Assembly (NCBI GenBank): GCA_964361075.1
Contig: CAYHZL010000016.1
Coordinates: 1-34,238 of the forward strand
DNA: 34,238 bases
Direction of reading: 5' to 3'
DNA from: CAYHZL01 sp964361075
Lineage (GTDB): Bacteria; Bacteroidota; Ignavibacteria; UBA10030; UBA8401
The notes below the pieces were generated by a model. The model was given only the letters and a program-made list of their open reading frames with translations, made no database searches and had not been told where the DNA came from. The position numbers were made by a program, and so were the translations under genes. Of this stretch, positions 8,795 to 17,948 are shown piece by piece; positions within the stretch are counted from its first letter, which is position 1; each line of letters opens with the position of its first letter.

Positions 8795-11419
8795 ATGAAA
8801 AAACTTTGCTCTGATGTTCTCATGGTTCTGTTTTTTGTTACTATAGCGTTCCACGGTTCTTTTGCATCGGCATTGGAGAAAGGGGGCGCGGTGGAAAATG
8901 TTCCCAAAATAGAATCACTTCCCAAAGGTGTATCCATCTACCAATTAAATAATGGAATGAGCGTACTGTTGATAGAAAATCCTTCCTTGCCGATGATTGG
9001 TGTGAACGTGATCGTGAAAGTTGGTTCTGCGTACGAAACTTTTTCTACAAGCGGCATGAGCCACATGCTGGAGCATTTGCTGTTTAACGGAACCACATCG
9101 CGCATACAAAAACAATTGTATGATGATGTTGATCGTATCGGGGGATACAACAATGCAAGCACGGCAGAATTCTATACAAATTACATGATGGTAACTCCGA
9201 CTGACAATATTAAAAAGGGAATGGAAATACAAGCCGATATGCTTTTCAACTCAACACTTCCGGCAGATAAATTTGAAAAAGAAAAAGGAATTGTCTTAGA
9301 AGAAATTTCGAAAAGTCTTGCAGATCCGCAGGAACAATTGGAAAGGAATACACTTTCCATTCTGTATCATGGTCATGCGCTTTCACTGCCGACACTCGGA
9401 ACATATTCAACCATTCAGTCAATGGCTCGAGAAAATGTAAATTCATTTTACAAAAATAATTATGTACCAAACAATATGATTCTGAGTATGATTGGAAATT
9501 TTAAAACACAAACGATGCTGCCGCTCATAAAAGAAATCTATGGAAAAGCGAATCCCAGACAAGTGCACCGCGAAGATGATCCTGAATGGGCGACCGGTTT
9601 TCAAGTGCCCAAAATAGAAGCGAAAGAGAAAACGGTAACGTACAATCGTTTTTACGATGGAGAAGATAAAGTTCTGCAAATCTTTTACCGGCTGCCGGAT
9701 AACGCTTCGTCGGAATATTTTTCTTTGTTGAGCATGGTAATCGAAAAAAACAAAGTTGCAATTCAATCCGCACTGAAAACCGAATTTCACCAAAATGTAA
9801 AATCGATAAAATTTTCGACAAGACTGTCGCATCTGGGTAATTATCTGGAAGCGGCGATCACGCTTGATAAGGAGGTTGAATACAACACTCTCGTCACTTC
9901 AGTATCAAAAAAAATGACGGCGATGAATTTCAAATTGCCGGCGGAAACGGTGAAGTCTGAGGTTACAAAAACTCGCACGGAATTTGCAAAGAATATTGAA
10001 AAGCCACACATGTTTGGTATTTATAATTCAAGTGCCATTGTAAACAACGGCATCGAAGCCGTTCTTTCTTCGTACAACGGAAATGAATATTATACCGCGG
10101 CAAAGGAACTGGAAAAACTTACCATAGCTTCGCATCCGATTGTTATCATTCAATCGCCCTCGGCAAAAAAGGAAAAAGAGAAAACAGAAGCATCAACATC
10201 GGTGAAATTATTTAAAGATGAAGCGGTCGGAAAAAATATTGTCATTCTTCAAAATGATGCAAACAATCTTCTCGCTATTCATTATTTGGTAAAACACAAA
10301 GCGTTCTTTGAATCGAAATATGGAAAAGATGCTTCAAGAATTGTACACGATTGTTTTGAACAGCGTTTAAAATCCGATGCGAACCAAAAAATCAGCAGTC
10401 ACTATGGATTTAGTTTTACCGTGAACGACAATCCGTCTATTCCCATGGATGATATTTATTTGCATCCGGATTTTGGATACATCAGAGTTGAAGGATTGGC
10501 GGATGATCTTTCCGGTGCGGTGAACTATATGAACACACAGTTCAAAGATTTTGCACCAACGGAAGATGAATTTAAAAAAGCGGTGGAGAAATTTAAAAAC
10601 GTTTCTATGATGTCGATGGGCGGAAACAAAACAAAAAAAATGTTTGACGAAAACTACAAGACCTTGGTGTTTGAACCGGATTCATTTAGTCAAAACAAAA
10701 TGGAACTAACGTACGGAAATTTGCTTGCCTTCACGAAAGAATATCTTAAACTATCAAACATGATTATTTCTGTCGTCTCTCCGGGAAACCCCGATAGTAT
10801 CAATATGCTCTTTCAACAATGGTACACCACGCCACTACAAAATGAACCGGCAGTTTTTACCCCAACATTTTTACTGCAGTCGAAACCCACCACGATCGAT
10901 AAACAGGGTGCAGGCGGCGAACGCTCGTATATTTTTTGGGGATTCATGACAAAAATTGATTCGAAAGATGCGCCCGCACTGCAAGCTCTTTCGTTGGTGC
11001 TTTCGAGTGAAATTGTTTTTGATATTCGAGAAAAGCAAGGGATGGCGTACAACATGAGCGCAGGAATTGAAGTGATAAAAGATAAAGCGCTGTTCTATGT
11101 TTCACAGGGTACGCGTCCGCAGAATGTAGAGAAACTCGTACCGCAATATTCCGGATTCTTTCAGATGAAAACTATTGATTCGTTAACGCAAGATGGATTA
11201 GAAAAATCTATCAATATGTATCTTGGCAGAATGATGTTCCGCAGACTTTCAAGTATTAATCAGGCTTTCTATCTGGGAAATTCGCTTTATTTTAATAACG
11301 ACTTTTTGTACGACGAACAATTTCTTGATGCGTTGAAAAATGTAAAAGTAACCGACGTAAAAAATGCAGCGCAAAAATATATGAGTATTCAAAATCCAAT
11401 GTCGCTCATTGTTCGATAA
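8795..11419 (+). CDS. M16-family (insulinase/pitrilysin-like) zinc metallopeptidase, secreted
   Basis: This 874-aa protein has a signal peptide (to about residue 26). The inverted zinc motif HMLEH is at residues 90-94 (His90, Glu93, His94), followed by LFNGT and a downstream VLEEI around residue 170 that supplies the third zinc ligand. The length and a second domain from about residue 470 (with the typical REKQGMAYNMSAGIEVI stretch near residue 748) show two fused M16 units, active N-terminal and inactive C-terminal half, as in bacterial secreted M16 enzymes. Start ATG 8795 follows ggagatactact. The next gene begins 37 bp later and encodes another peptidase, so the pair may form a periplasmic or surface peptide-degrading unit. 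Substrate is unknown. Confidence 0.92.
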   Translation: MKKLCSDVLMVLFFVTIAFHGSFASALEKGGAVENVPKIESLPKGVSIYQLNNGMSVLLIENPSLPMIGVNVIVKVGSAYETFSTSGMSHMLEHLLFNGTTSRIQKQLYDDVDRIGGYNNASTAEFYTNYMMVTPTDNIKKGMEIQADMLFNSTLPADKFEKEKGIVLEEISKSLADPQEQLERNTLSILYHGHALSLPTLGTYSTIQSMARENVNSFYKNNYVPNNMILSMIGNFKTQTMLPLIKEIYGKANPRQVHREDDPEWATGFQVPKIEAKEKTVTYNRFYDGEDKVLQIFYRLPDNASSEYFSLLSMVIEKNKVAIQSALKTEFHQNVKSIKFSTRLSHLGNYLEAAITLDKEVEYNTLVTSVSKKMTAMNFKLPAETVKSEVTKTRTEFAKNIEKPHMFGIYNSSAIVNNGIEAVLSSYNGNEYYTAAKELEKLTIASHPIVIIQSPSAKKEKEKTEASTSVKLFKDEAVGKNIVILQNDANNLLAIHYLVKHKAFFESKYGKDASRIVHDCFEQRLKSDANQKISSHYGFSFTVNDNPSIPMDDIYLHPDFGYIRVEGLADDLSGAVNYMNTQFKDFAPTEDEFKKAVEKFKNVSMMSMGGNKTKKMFDENYKTLVFEPDSFSQNKMELTYGNLLAFTKEYLKLSNMIISVVSPGNPDSINMLFQQWYTTPLQNEPAVFTPTFLLQSKPTTIDKQGAGGERSYIFWGFMTKIDSKDAPALQALSLVLSSEIVFDIREKQGMAYNMSAGIEVIKDKALFYVSQGTRPQNVEKLVPQYSGFFQMKTIDSLTQDGLEKSINMYLGRMMFRRLSSINQAFYLGNSLYFNNDFLYDEQFLDALKNVKVTDVKNAAQKYMSIQNPMSLIVR

Positions 11420-11456
11420 CATGTTGAAGTTGAAATAAAAATTTCTGGAGACAACT

Positions 11457-14400
11457 ATGTTTAAAAAAATATCTTTCTTTTTTTTGTTCTGCACAGGAAT
11501 TTCTTTTTCTTTTGCAGCATCCACGCTTCACCACAAATTATCGGTAACAATAGATCCGACAAAACATACTCTTGAAGCAGTTGACCAGATAACAATTCCT
11601 GCCGATCAATACAAACCGACAATGAATTTTTTGTTGAATAGTAATTTATTAGTCACCTCCGAATCGGCAAACGTTACAATTACGTTGGACAAAAGCGGAG
11701 TAAAGGCGGAAGATTTTGGAATGGATCGCGAAGATTTTAATCTTTCTTCCGGTATCACACAAAATAAATATATTCTTACATTCAAAAATGAAATGAAAGG
11801 TGATGTAACCTTCACAGTGAAATTGAGTGGAACAATTTATTATCCCATTAAACAACTTGGCGAAGAATATGCACGAGGGTTCAGTCAAACACCGGGAATT
11901 ATTGATGAAAAAGGTGTGTACCTCGCGGGCTCAACTTATTGGGTTCCATGGTTCAATAACAATTGGATAAGTTTTGAACTCACTGCAACTGTTCCCAATC
12001 CGTGGGATGTTGTCAGTCAAGGAAAAAGAACATTGAACGAAATAAAAAATGGCAGTCATATCATTCAATGGAATTCTCCCGAACCGATGGAAGAAATCTA
12101 TTTTATCGCAGCGCAGTTCAAAGAATATTTTTTGCAAGCGGGTGCAACCGATGTGATGGCGTATTTGCGAACTCCCGATGAAACACTTGCAAATAAATAT
12201 CTCGAAACAACTTCACAATATCTTGAGATGTACCGAAAATTAGTTGGTCCGTATCCGTTCACGAAATTTGCTCTTATAGAAAATTTCTGGGAAACAGGAT
12301 ATGGAATGCCTTCGTTTACATTATTGGGCGAACAGATTATTCGCTTTCCATTTATTCTTCACTCTTCCTATCCGCATGAACTGTTGCACAATTATTGGGG
12401 CAACAGCGCGTATGTTGATTTTAAAACAGGCAACTGGTGCGAAGGTTTAACGGCATACATGGCAGATCATCTTATTTCCGAACAACGCGGGCAGGGTGAG
12501 GAATATCGCCGCGCAACGCTGCAAAAATTTACCGACTATGTCAATCCGTCCAACGACTTTCCGTTAAAAAAATTTTTGTCGCGCACAAACGCTTCTTCTG
12601 AAGCGATTGGGTACGGAAAAAATATGATGATGTGGAATATGCTTCGAGAGCAGGTTGGCGATGAACAGTTTGTTCGAGGATTTCAAAAATTTTATCGGGA
12701 CAATAAATTTAAAGCCGCTTCATTTAATGATATTCGTCTTGCGTTTGAATCGGTTACCGGAAAAGAGTTCAAACAATTTTTCGATCAGTGGGTGGAACGG
12801 ACAGGAGCGCCGGAATTAAATCTTTTAAAAGTGAACGTGAAACAAGCAACAGACGGCTATCATGTACAATTTACACTCAAACAAATCCAGAAAGAAAATG
12901 TTTTTGTGATAGATATTCCAGTTGTAGTTTCGTTTGAAAAAAAAGTGGAAATGAAAAAAGTTGCCATGACGCAGAAAGAACAAACCTATGAAATGGTTTT
13001 CTCGGAAAGCCCGCTCATGGTTCAAATCGATCCGCAATTTCATCTGTTTCGAAAACTTCATTACAACGAAATTCCTCCGTCTCTTTCCAAAATATTTGGT
13101 TCGGAAGAATTGCTGATTCTCCTCCCTTCAAAAGCAGACAAAGAACGGTTAGAATATTACAAAGCTTTATCCAAAATATGGTCGGGAGATACGACAAAGA
13201 AAATCGTAGTGAAGTTTGATAATTCAATTTCTGAGTTGCCGGCAAAACAAAGCGTCTGGATTTTTGGTGTTGAAAATATATTTGCTCAAAAAATAAAAAG
13301 TGGTTTGAAAGATTATGATGCTGAATTAACGAACGAAAAAGTGCGTTTTGCAAAAACAACATTTGAAAATGCTAAAAATAGTTTCGTCATCTCAGTTCGT
13401 CATCCAAAAAATTCTTCTGTTGTTTTGGTTTTAGTCTCCATCGACAACAAAGAAGCTGTGCAGGGTCTTGCACGAAAATTGCCGCACTATGGAAAATATA
13501 GTTATTTAGTTTTTGAAGGAACTGAACCGACGAATATTGCAAAAGGAGAATGGAGTTCCACCAACTCACCATTAATTGCAAAAATTACTTCTGCGAACGC
13601 TTCACCTCCGGCAAATATTTTTACAGACTTTCCGAAACGCAAGGCGCTCGCAACTCTCGAACCAGTTTTTTCATCGGAACGAATGATGAAGACAGTAAAT
13701 TTTCTTGCCAGCGAAGAACTTGGTGGACGCGCGCCGGGTTCAACCGCAATAAACAAAGCAATTGATTTTATTGCTGAAAAATTTAAGGTCGCAGGATTGC
13801 TGCCGGGAGCAGACGACAGCACGTATTTCCAAACGTGGAATGAAGTGGTGAATGAAAAAGGTGAAAAAGCGCCGGTCAAAAATATTATAGGAATAATTCC
13901 CGGAACAAATCCGAATTTAAAAGATGAATCTGTTGTTATCTGCGCTCACTACGACCATTTAGGTTTAGGATGGCCCGGCGGCAACGCAGGAAATATTGGG
14001 AAAATTCATTACGGCGCAGATGATAATGCGAGCGGTGTTGCAGTGATGCTTGAGTTGGCAGATTTGCTCGGAAAAACTTTGAAGCCTCAACGGACAATTG
14101 TGTTTGTCGCATTTACATCGGAAGAAAATAACTTGCGCGGATCAAAATTTTATGTGCAAAACATGAAAAAATTTCCTGCAAAAAAAGTTATCGGAGTCAT
14201 CGATTTTGATGCGGTCGGAAGACTTGAAAATAAAAAACTAATGGTTCTGAGCAGTAACAGTGCACGCGAGTGGAAATTTATTTTTATGGGTGCCAGTTAT
14301 GTTACAGGAGTTGAATCGGAAATGGTTTCGCAAGAACTTGATGCAAGTGATCAAAGAAGTTTTATCGAAGTTGGAGTGCCGGGTGTGCAGTTGTTTGCCG

Positions 14401-14843
14401 GAGCGCATGAAGATTATCATAAGCCAACAGATGTCGCAAGTAAAATTGATGCATCCGGTTTAGTAAAAGTTGCAACCTTCGCACGCGAAGGAATTCTCTA
14501 TTTGGCTGATAGAATTGAACCGCTGACCTCTCAAATTCAACCGGCATCTGAAATGAAAAAACCTCAAACCACAGGAGAACGAAAAGTTTCTACGGGCAGT
14601 ATGCCTGATTTCGCTTTTTCGGGTGAGGGCGTTCGCGTTGCAGAAATTTCTGCCGAATCTCCGGCAGCAAAAGCCGGAATGCAAAACGGAGACATCATCG
14701 TAAAATTCGGACAATATAAAATTACTAATTTGCGAGACTATTCTGATGCTCTAAAAACTTTCCAGCCCGGGAATAGCGTTGATGTTGTATTTCTTCGGGA
14801 TGGTAAAGAAAGGGCAACGAAAATTGAATTAGTTGCAAAGTAA
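11457..14843 (+). CDS. Three-domain peptidase: M1-like gluzincin + M28 + PDZ
   Basis: This 1128-aa protein has a signal peptide ending SFAAS. The first half is M1 aminopeptidase-like: HELLH at residues 307-311, then NYWGN, and a Glu (in WCEGL) at 329, giving 17 residues between the second His and the Glu where classic M1 enzymes have 18. The second half (about 740-1030) is an M28 peptidase with recognisable zinc-ligand positions: AHYDH (His831), GADDNASG, FTSEEN, DFDAVGR and EDYHKPTD. The C-terminus (about 1050-1128) is a PDZ domain (GVRVAEISAESPAAKAGM, NGDIIVKFG). Both catalytic sites look intact. The fusion would combine exopeptidase activities on one secreted chain. It follows the M16 gene by 37 bp on the same strand. 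Start ATG 11457 has ggag about 10 bp upstream. Confidence 0.88.
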   Translation: MFKKISFFFLFCTGISFSFAASTLHHKLSVTIDPTKHTLEAVDQITIPADQYKPTMNFLLNSNLLVTSESANVTITLDKSGVKAEDFGMDREDFNLSSGITQNKYILTFKNEMKGDVTFTVKLSGTIYYPIKQLGEEYARGFSQTPGIIDEKGVYLAGSTYWVPWFNNNWISFELTATVPNPWDVVSQGKRTLNEIKNGSHIIQWNSPEPMEEIYFIAAQFKEYFLQAGATDVMAYLRTPDETLANKYLETTSQYLEMYRKLVGPYPFTKFALIENFWETGYGMPSFTLLGEQIIRFPFILHSSYPHELLHNYWGNSAYVDFKTGNWCEGLTAYMADHLISEQRGQGEEYRRATLQKFTDYVNPSNDFPLKKFLSRTNASSEAIGYGKNMMMWNMLREQVGDEQFVRGFQKFYRDNKFKAASFNDIRLAFESVTGKEFKQFFDQWVERTGAPELNLLKVNVKQATDGYHVQFTLKQIQKENVFVIDIPVVVSFEKKVEMKKVAMTQKEQTYEMVFSESPLMVQIDPQFHLFRKLHYNEIPPSLSKIFGSEELLILLPSKADKERLEYYKALSKIWSGDTTKKIVVKFDNSISELPAKQSVWIFGVENIFAQKIKSGLKDYDAELTNEKVRFAKTTFENAKNSFVISVRHPKNSSVVLVLVSIDNKEAVQGLARKLPHYGKYSYLVFEGTEPTNIAKGEWSSTNSPLIAKITSANASPPANIFTDFPKRKALATLEPVFSSERMMKTVNFLASEELGGRAPGSTAINKAIDFIAEKFKVAGLLPGADDSTYFQTWNEVVNEKGEKAPVKNIIGIIPGTNPNLKDESVVICAHYDHLGLGWPGGNAGNIGKIHYGADDNASGVAVMLELADLLGKTLKPQRTIVFVAFTSEENNLRGSKFYVQNMKKFPAKKVIGVIDFDAVGRLENKKLMVLSSNSAREWKFIFMGASYVTGVESEMVSQELDASDQRSFIEVGVPGVQLFAGAHEDYHKPTDVASKIDASGLVKVATFAREGILYLADRIEPLTSQIQPASEMKKPQTTGERKVSTGSMPDFAFSGEGVRVAEISAESPAAKAGMQNGDIIVKFGQYKITNLRDYSDALKTFQPGNSVDVVFLRDGKERATKIELVAK

Positions 14844-14901
14844 AGATGAGGGCAAAAAACGAAAAACGTATTAATTTCACAATAACAAGGAGTGTGCACT
14901 A

Positions 14902-15894
14902 ATGAAACACAACATCGTAGTGAAAATTCCATTGATGGTCGTTGCCATTGCTGTAATGACAATTCACATTCAAGCACAAGAAGAAAAAGAATTTCGTACA
15001 TGGAAAATTCCCAACATTGAAGAAGGTGCTGAATTTTATTTCTCACCCGATGGAAAAAGTCTGATCGGGAACGCTAAATTTGATAACGACAAAGTTCATC
15101 AAGTCTACACATTCAATGTTGATGGAAAAAATATTGTTCAAATAAACAATAAAGGAGAAGATGCCTGTTCATTTTATTTTCCCAATGGAAAGAGACTCAT
15201 CTATACAACAACAAAAGATAATCTCGATTTGCCAAAAGGAAATTATTCTGATCCGAATAATTATCCGCAAGGCTCTGAACTCTACACCTGCGATTTGGAT
15301 GGAAGCAATGTTAAAAGACTCACGAACAACAAATACTATGATGCGGAAGTATCTATTTCGCCAGACGGAAAATGGATTCTCTTTTCGCGGCAGATTGATG
15401 GAATGTTGGATTTGTGGAAAATGCGACCGGATGGAAGTGAACAAACACAAATAACTTTTACGAAAGAGTGGCAAGAAGGTGGTTCATTTTTTATTGACAA
15501 CGAAACAATTATTTGCCGTGCGTGGGATATAAAAAATCAGGCTCAGCGCGGAATGCCGATGAGTATCTTTACTCTACGAGTGGATGGGAGCGATCGAAAA
15601 AGAATTACGACTGATGATGGCACAAATTGGGCGCCGCATCCGGCGCCGGATGGAGACCATTTTGTATTTGTGAAAGTTTTGCCGCCGCATAATTACGAAA
15701 TTTATCTTATGAGTCTTAAAACTGGAAAGCAAACCCGCTTAACCTATAACGATGCGTTCGACGGATTTCCGGTTATTTCTCCGGATGGTATGCTGCTCAC
15801 ATTCGATTCTAATCGTGATGCGAAACCTGGAGAAAAAAAATTAAGGCCATATATGATGGACATCTCTTCGCTTCATCTTGGTGTGAAGAAGTAA
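14902..15894 (+). CDS. TolB/WD40-like (PD40) beta-propeller protein, secreted
   Basis: This 330-aa protein has a signal peptide ending HIQAQE. It is built from repeated propeller blades of the PD40 type: FYFSPDGKSLIG, SFYFPNGKRLIY, VSISPDGKWILFS, HPAPDGDHFVFVK and VISPDGMLLTFDS, with DLDGSNVKRLTNN and RVDGSDRKRITTD turns between blades. Such propellers occur in TolB and in the N-terminal domains of S9 peptidases, but no catalytic peptidase domain follows here, so a binding role is more likely. It starts 58 bp after the M1/M28/PDZ gene with a clear aaggag site, which points to an operon with the peptidases. Its partner is unknown. Confidence 0.85.
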   Translation: MKHNIVVKIPLMVVAIAVMTIHIQAQEEKEFRTWKIPNIEEGAEFYFSPDGKSLIGNAKFDNDKVHQVYTFNVDGKNIVQINNKGEDACSFYFPNGKRLIYTTTKDNLDLPKGNYSDPNNYPQGSELYTCDLDGSNVKRLTNNKYYDAEVSISPDGKWILFSRQIDGMLDLWKMRPDGSEQTQITFTKEWQEGGSFFIDNETIICRAWDIKNQAQRGMPMSIFTLRVDGSDRKRITTDDGTNWAPHPAPDGDHFVFVKVLPPHNYEIYLMSLKTGKQTRLTYNDAFDGFPVISPDGMLLTFDSNRDAKPGEKKLRPYMMDISSLHLGVKK

Positions 15895-15930
15895 ATAGTT
15901 TCAATAAAAAAATGTAATCGGTAATTCACT

Positions 15931-17184
15931 ATGAAAATAAATATACTTTTTCTGTTTTTCCTTTTTGTTTTTACACAAACTCAAAGTCAACATTTGCAGG
16001 AAGGCGAAAACAAAAATTTGCAACACTCTGTATTTGGTCCGCCACGACCCGCAGTATGGGAATTTCAGTTATCACGTATGGACCATGGAACGGAAAAAGT
16101 AACATCGTTTAATTTTTATAGAAAAGATCAACGGAATAAAACGCTTTTTTTCAAAGTGTCTGATAATGATCTCAACAACAGAAGTGAATTTCGGGCTCAA
16201 GAAATTACCGGCGGCGCTGTTCTTTTTCCTGTTAACGATGACGATCGTTACCAATTAGAACTTGGTGGTACGTACGATGTAATTCACGATACAACATTAT
16301 CAGAAAAATCCCTCTATTCGAGAGTAACCTATCGTCCGATGCGCAGTTTGTGGTTTCGTGTTGGTTCGGAAACTTTTGATGGTTATACAACGGGTCGTCC
16401 ATCACCGTACAAAAATACCGTTCTAAACTCAAATTACATTGTGGGAAAAGTAACCGTAGAAATGTTTTCGTTGGTCGGTATTGTTGGAAGAGGAAAAATT
16501 GATGCTGCACTCAATACGCGATATGGTGCTGCCGGAATTTTTGAAGGTCCATTCAATTTGTTTTTCCTTGGCGGTTACATACGAAGTGATGATACAAAAG
16601 AAAATGTTCGCACACTTGCTGTTGGTCGTGGAGCGCCGTACCGTCCGGATGGATTGCCTAGCGGAATGTTTATTTGGAAACACAAAGAAAATTACGATTT
16701 CCAAATCGGGGGAATTTTTTGGGGCAGCACAAATTTATTTGTTCAACCTGCTGCAATTGGCATGAGCCAAGGAATGTTTATCAGCAGTGTAGCTTTGAGA
16801 GAAAACAGCGAACTTCGTCAAGGTCAACTGATGAGCATTACAGACGATTATCGTAATTCGAACATCACTCTATTTTACGTTTATCTTAACCAGGGAATTA
16901 CGATAATGCCCAATACAATCAATCATGTTGGTTTTCGAGTCGTGCAATTATATAAAATTTTTAACGAAATAAATTTTGGTATTATTTCGAAACCGATTGC
17001 GGGTTTATTTTACAACGAAGAAACAACGCCGGAAATGAATATGACGAATCATCTTTTTGTTGATGCAACGTCAAAATTTTTTTCATATCAACTTGGGATT
17101 ACGCTGAATGGAAATATTATTCTGAACATGATTCACATTCCCAAAAAAGAGGAATGGAGAACAGCAGTATCTTTTGTGTATTAA
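15931..17184 (+). CDS. Hypothetical envelope protein, possible outer-membrane barrel
   Basis: This 417-aa protein has a signal peptide (MKINILFLFFLFVFTQTQSQ). The mature part alternates polar and aromatic or hydrophobic residues in many short strands (for example SLWFRVGSETFDGY, GPFNLFFLGGYIRSD, NITLFYVYLNQGI) and ends in an aromatic residue (TAVSFVY), consistent with a beta-barrel. I did not recognise a named family. It begins 36 bp after the propeller gene and closes the + strand run. Upstream spacing has no strong ribosome site (aatcggtaattcact). A role with the secreted peptidases is possible from position only. Confidence 0.7.
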   Translation: MKINILFLFFLFVFTQTQSQHLQEGENKNLQHSVFGPPRPAVWEFQLSRMDHGTEKVTSFNFYRKDQRNKTLFFKVSDNDLNNRSEFRAQEITGGAVLFPVNDDDRYQLELGGTYDVIHDTTLSEKSLYSRVTYRPMRSLWFRVGSETFDGYTTGRPSPYKNTVLNSNYIVGKVTVEMFSLVGIVGRGKIDAALNTRYGAAGIFEGPFNLFFLGGYIRSDDTKENVRTLAVGRGAPYRPDGLPSGMFIWKHKENYDFQIGGIFWGSTNLFVQPAAIGMSQGMFISSVALRENSELRQGQLMSITDDYRNSNITLFYVYLNQGITIMPNTINHVGFRVVQLYKIFNEINFGIISKPIAGLFYNEETTPEMNMTNHLFVDATSKFFSYQLGITLNGNIILNMIHIPKKEEWRTAVSFVY

Positions 17185-17212
17185 TGCGGTCAACAGTTTC
17201 TTAAAATAACTT

Positions 17213-17444
17213 GTGCTTTACAAAAAATCAGATTCCAAATTAAGCATTACAATGCTTGGTTACGATGATGGCGAGTATCTTCGTTACCTAAATTTTGTAG
17301 CAGAATTGATTAGCAACATTGGTAAGATTTTTGAAAAAGCAAATGTAGAGGGGGGAAGCACAAATTATTGTGTTTAATTTACCCAATACGACGATTTTTG
17401 GAACAACTATTACAATCAAAAATCTTGAAAACCTTAAAAATTAA
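17213..17444 (+). pseudogene. Small frameshifted gene remnant, function unknown
   Basis: Reading from GTG 17213 (or ATG 17252) gives a protein-like frame (...MLGYDDGEYLRYLNFVAELI, then SNIGKIFEKANVEGG) that stops at 17375-17377. Removing one G from the six-G run near 17350 joins it to a second open frame that reads AQIIVFNLPNTTIFGTTI, then KNLENLKN, ending at TAA 17442-17444. The joined product would be about 76 aa. Both halves read like coding sequence, so a homopolymer frameshift (mutation, sequencing error or slippage) is the simplest view. I recognise no family. No strong ribosome site is seen. Confidence 0.4.
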
Positions 17445-17452
17445 ACGAGAAC

Positions 17453-17475
17453 TCCCTGCAGTCTTGCCGCAGGGA
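17453..17475. terminator. Short hairpin tccctgc/gcaggga
   Basis: The 7-bp stem tccctgc (17453-17459) and gcaggga (17469-17475) has a 9-nt loop. It lies just after the stop of the small frameshifted gene. No T-run follows, so it may be a rho-dependent pause, a dispersed palindrome or chance. Confidence 0.3.
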
Positions 17476-17563
17476 TGAACCGATAAAATAATACAAAGTT
17501 CTAACAAGGAAGACGCACTGCGCTCTTGGCACAGGGTTATTCACGAAATATTATTTTTGCTAG

Positions 17564-17660
17564 ATACACATCCTATGTGTCGTCCTAAAATAGGTTGACC
17601 ATTATTTTTAGAAATAGTTACTGAGTCTGTAAAATAATTTGTGTAAAAGGGATTTTTCGT
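17564..17660. mobile_element. Possible insertion-sequence end remnants
   Basis: A small hairpin acacatcctatgtgt (17566-17580) is followed by cctaaaataggttgac and then gagtctgtaaaataattt joined to gtgtaaaagg (17623-17650). The latter resembles the terminal sequence of IS256-family elements, which typically carry a TGTAAAA..TTGTGTAAA pattern. This comes from memory and is not verified. No transposase is present. The rest of 17185-17818 (634 bp) otherwise holds only the frameshifted small gene and one short hairpin, which fits a decayed insertion site beside a tRNA. Confidence 0.35.
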
Positions 17661-17818
17661 TACAACAATCAGTTCGTTGTAGCACAAGTAAGAGATGAAA
17701 AACGAGATGAAACATCTGTTGAAAACTGTAGAAAAAAATGTTACATTATTTTCAACAAAAGAACAGATTCTTAGAGCCTCTACAAAAAGATTTTTCAGTT
17801 TCCTCAGTATTTTTCAAC

Positions 17819-17892
17819 GCACCCGTAGCTCAACTGGATAGAGCACCAGACTTCGAATCTGGGGGTTGGGGGTTCGATTCCCTCCGGGTGTA
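17819..17892 (+). tRNA. tRNA-Arg (anticodon TCG)
   Basis: The cloverleaf is complete. The acceptor arm GCACCCG (17819-17825) pairs with CGGGTGT (17885-17891, including a terminal G-U). The D arm is GCTC/GAGC, the anticodon stem CCAGA/TCTGG holds loop CTTCGAA (anticodon TCG at 17853-17855, reading CGA), and the T arm GGGGG/CCCTC holds loop TTCGATT. The discriminator is A at 17892. The gene does not encode CCA (tgtaca follows). The spurious reverse-strand reading of this gene yields the well-known false PEGIEPPTPRFEV peptide. Confidence 0.95.
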
Positions 17893-17896
17893 CATA

Positions 17897-17923
17897 AAAA
17901 ATGGACTCGTATGAGTCCATTTT
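17897..17923. terminator. Bidirectional intrinsic terminator after tRNA-Arg
   Basis: atggactc (17901-17908), loop gtat, gagtccat (17913-17920) form an 8-bp perfect stem flanked by A-runs on the left (aaaaa) and T-rich sequence on the right (ttttaatttta). This suits termination of the tRNA on the + strand and of the convergent gene ending at 17949 on the - strand. Confidence 0.8.
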
Positions 17924-17948
17924 AATTTTAAAGAATGTTGGTGAAAAA

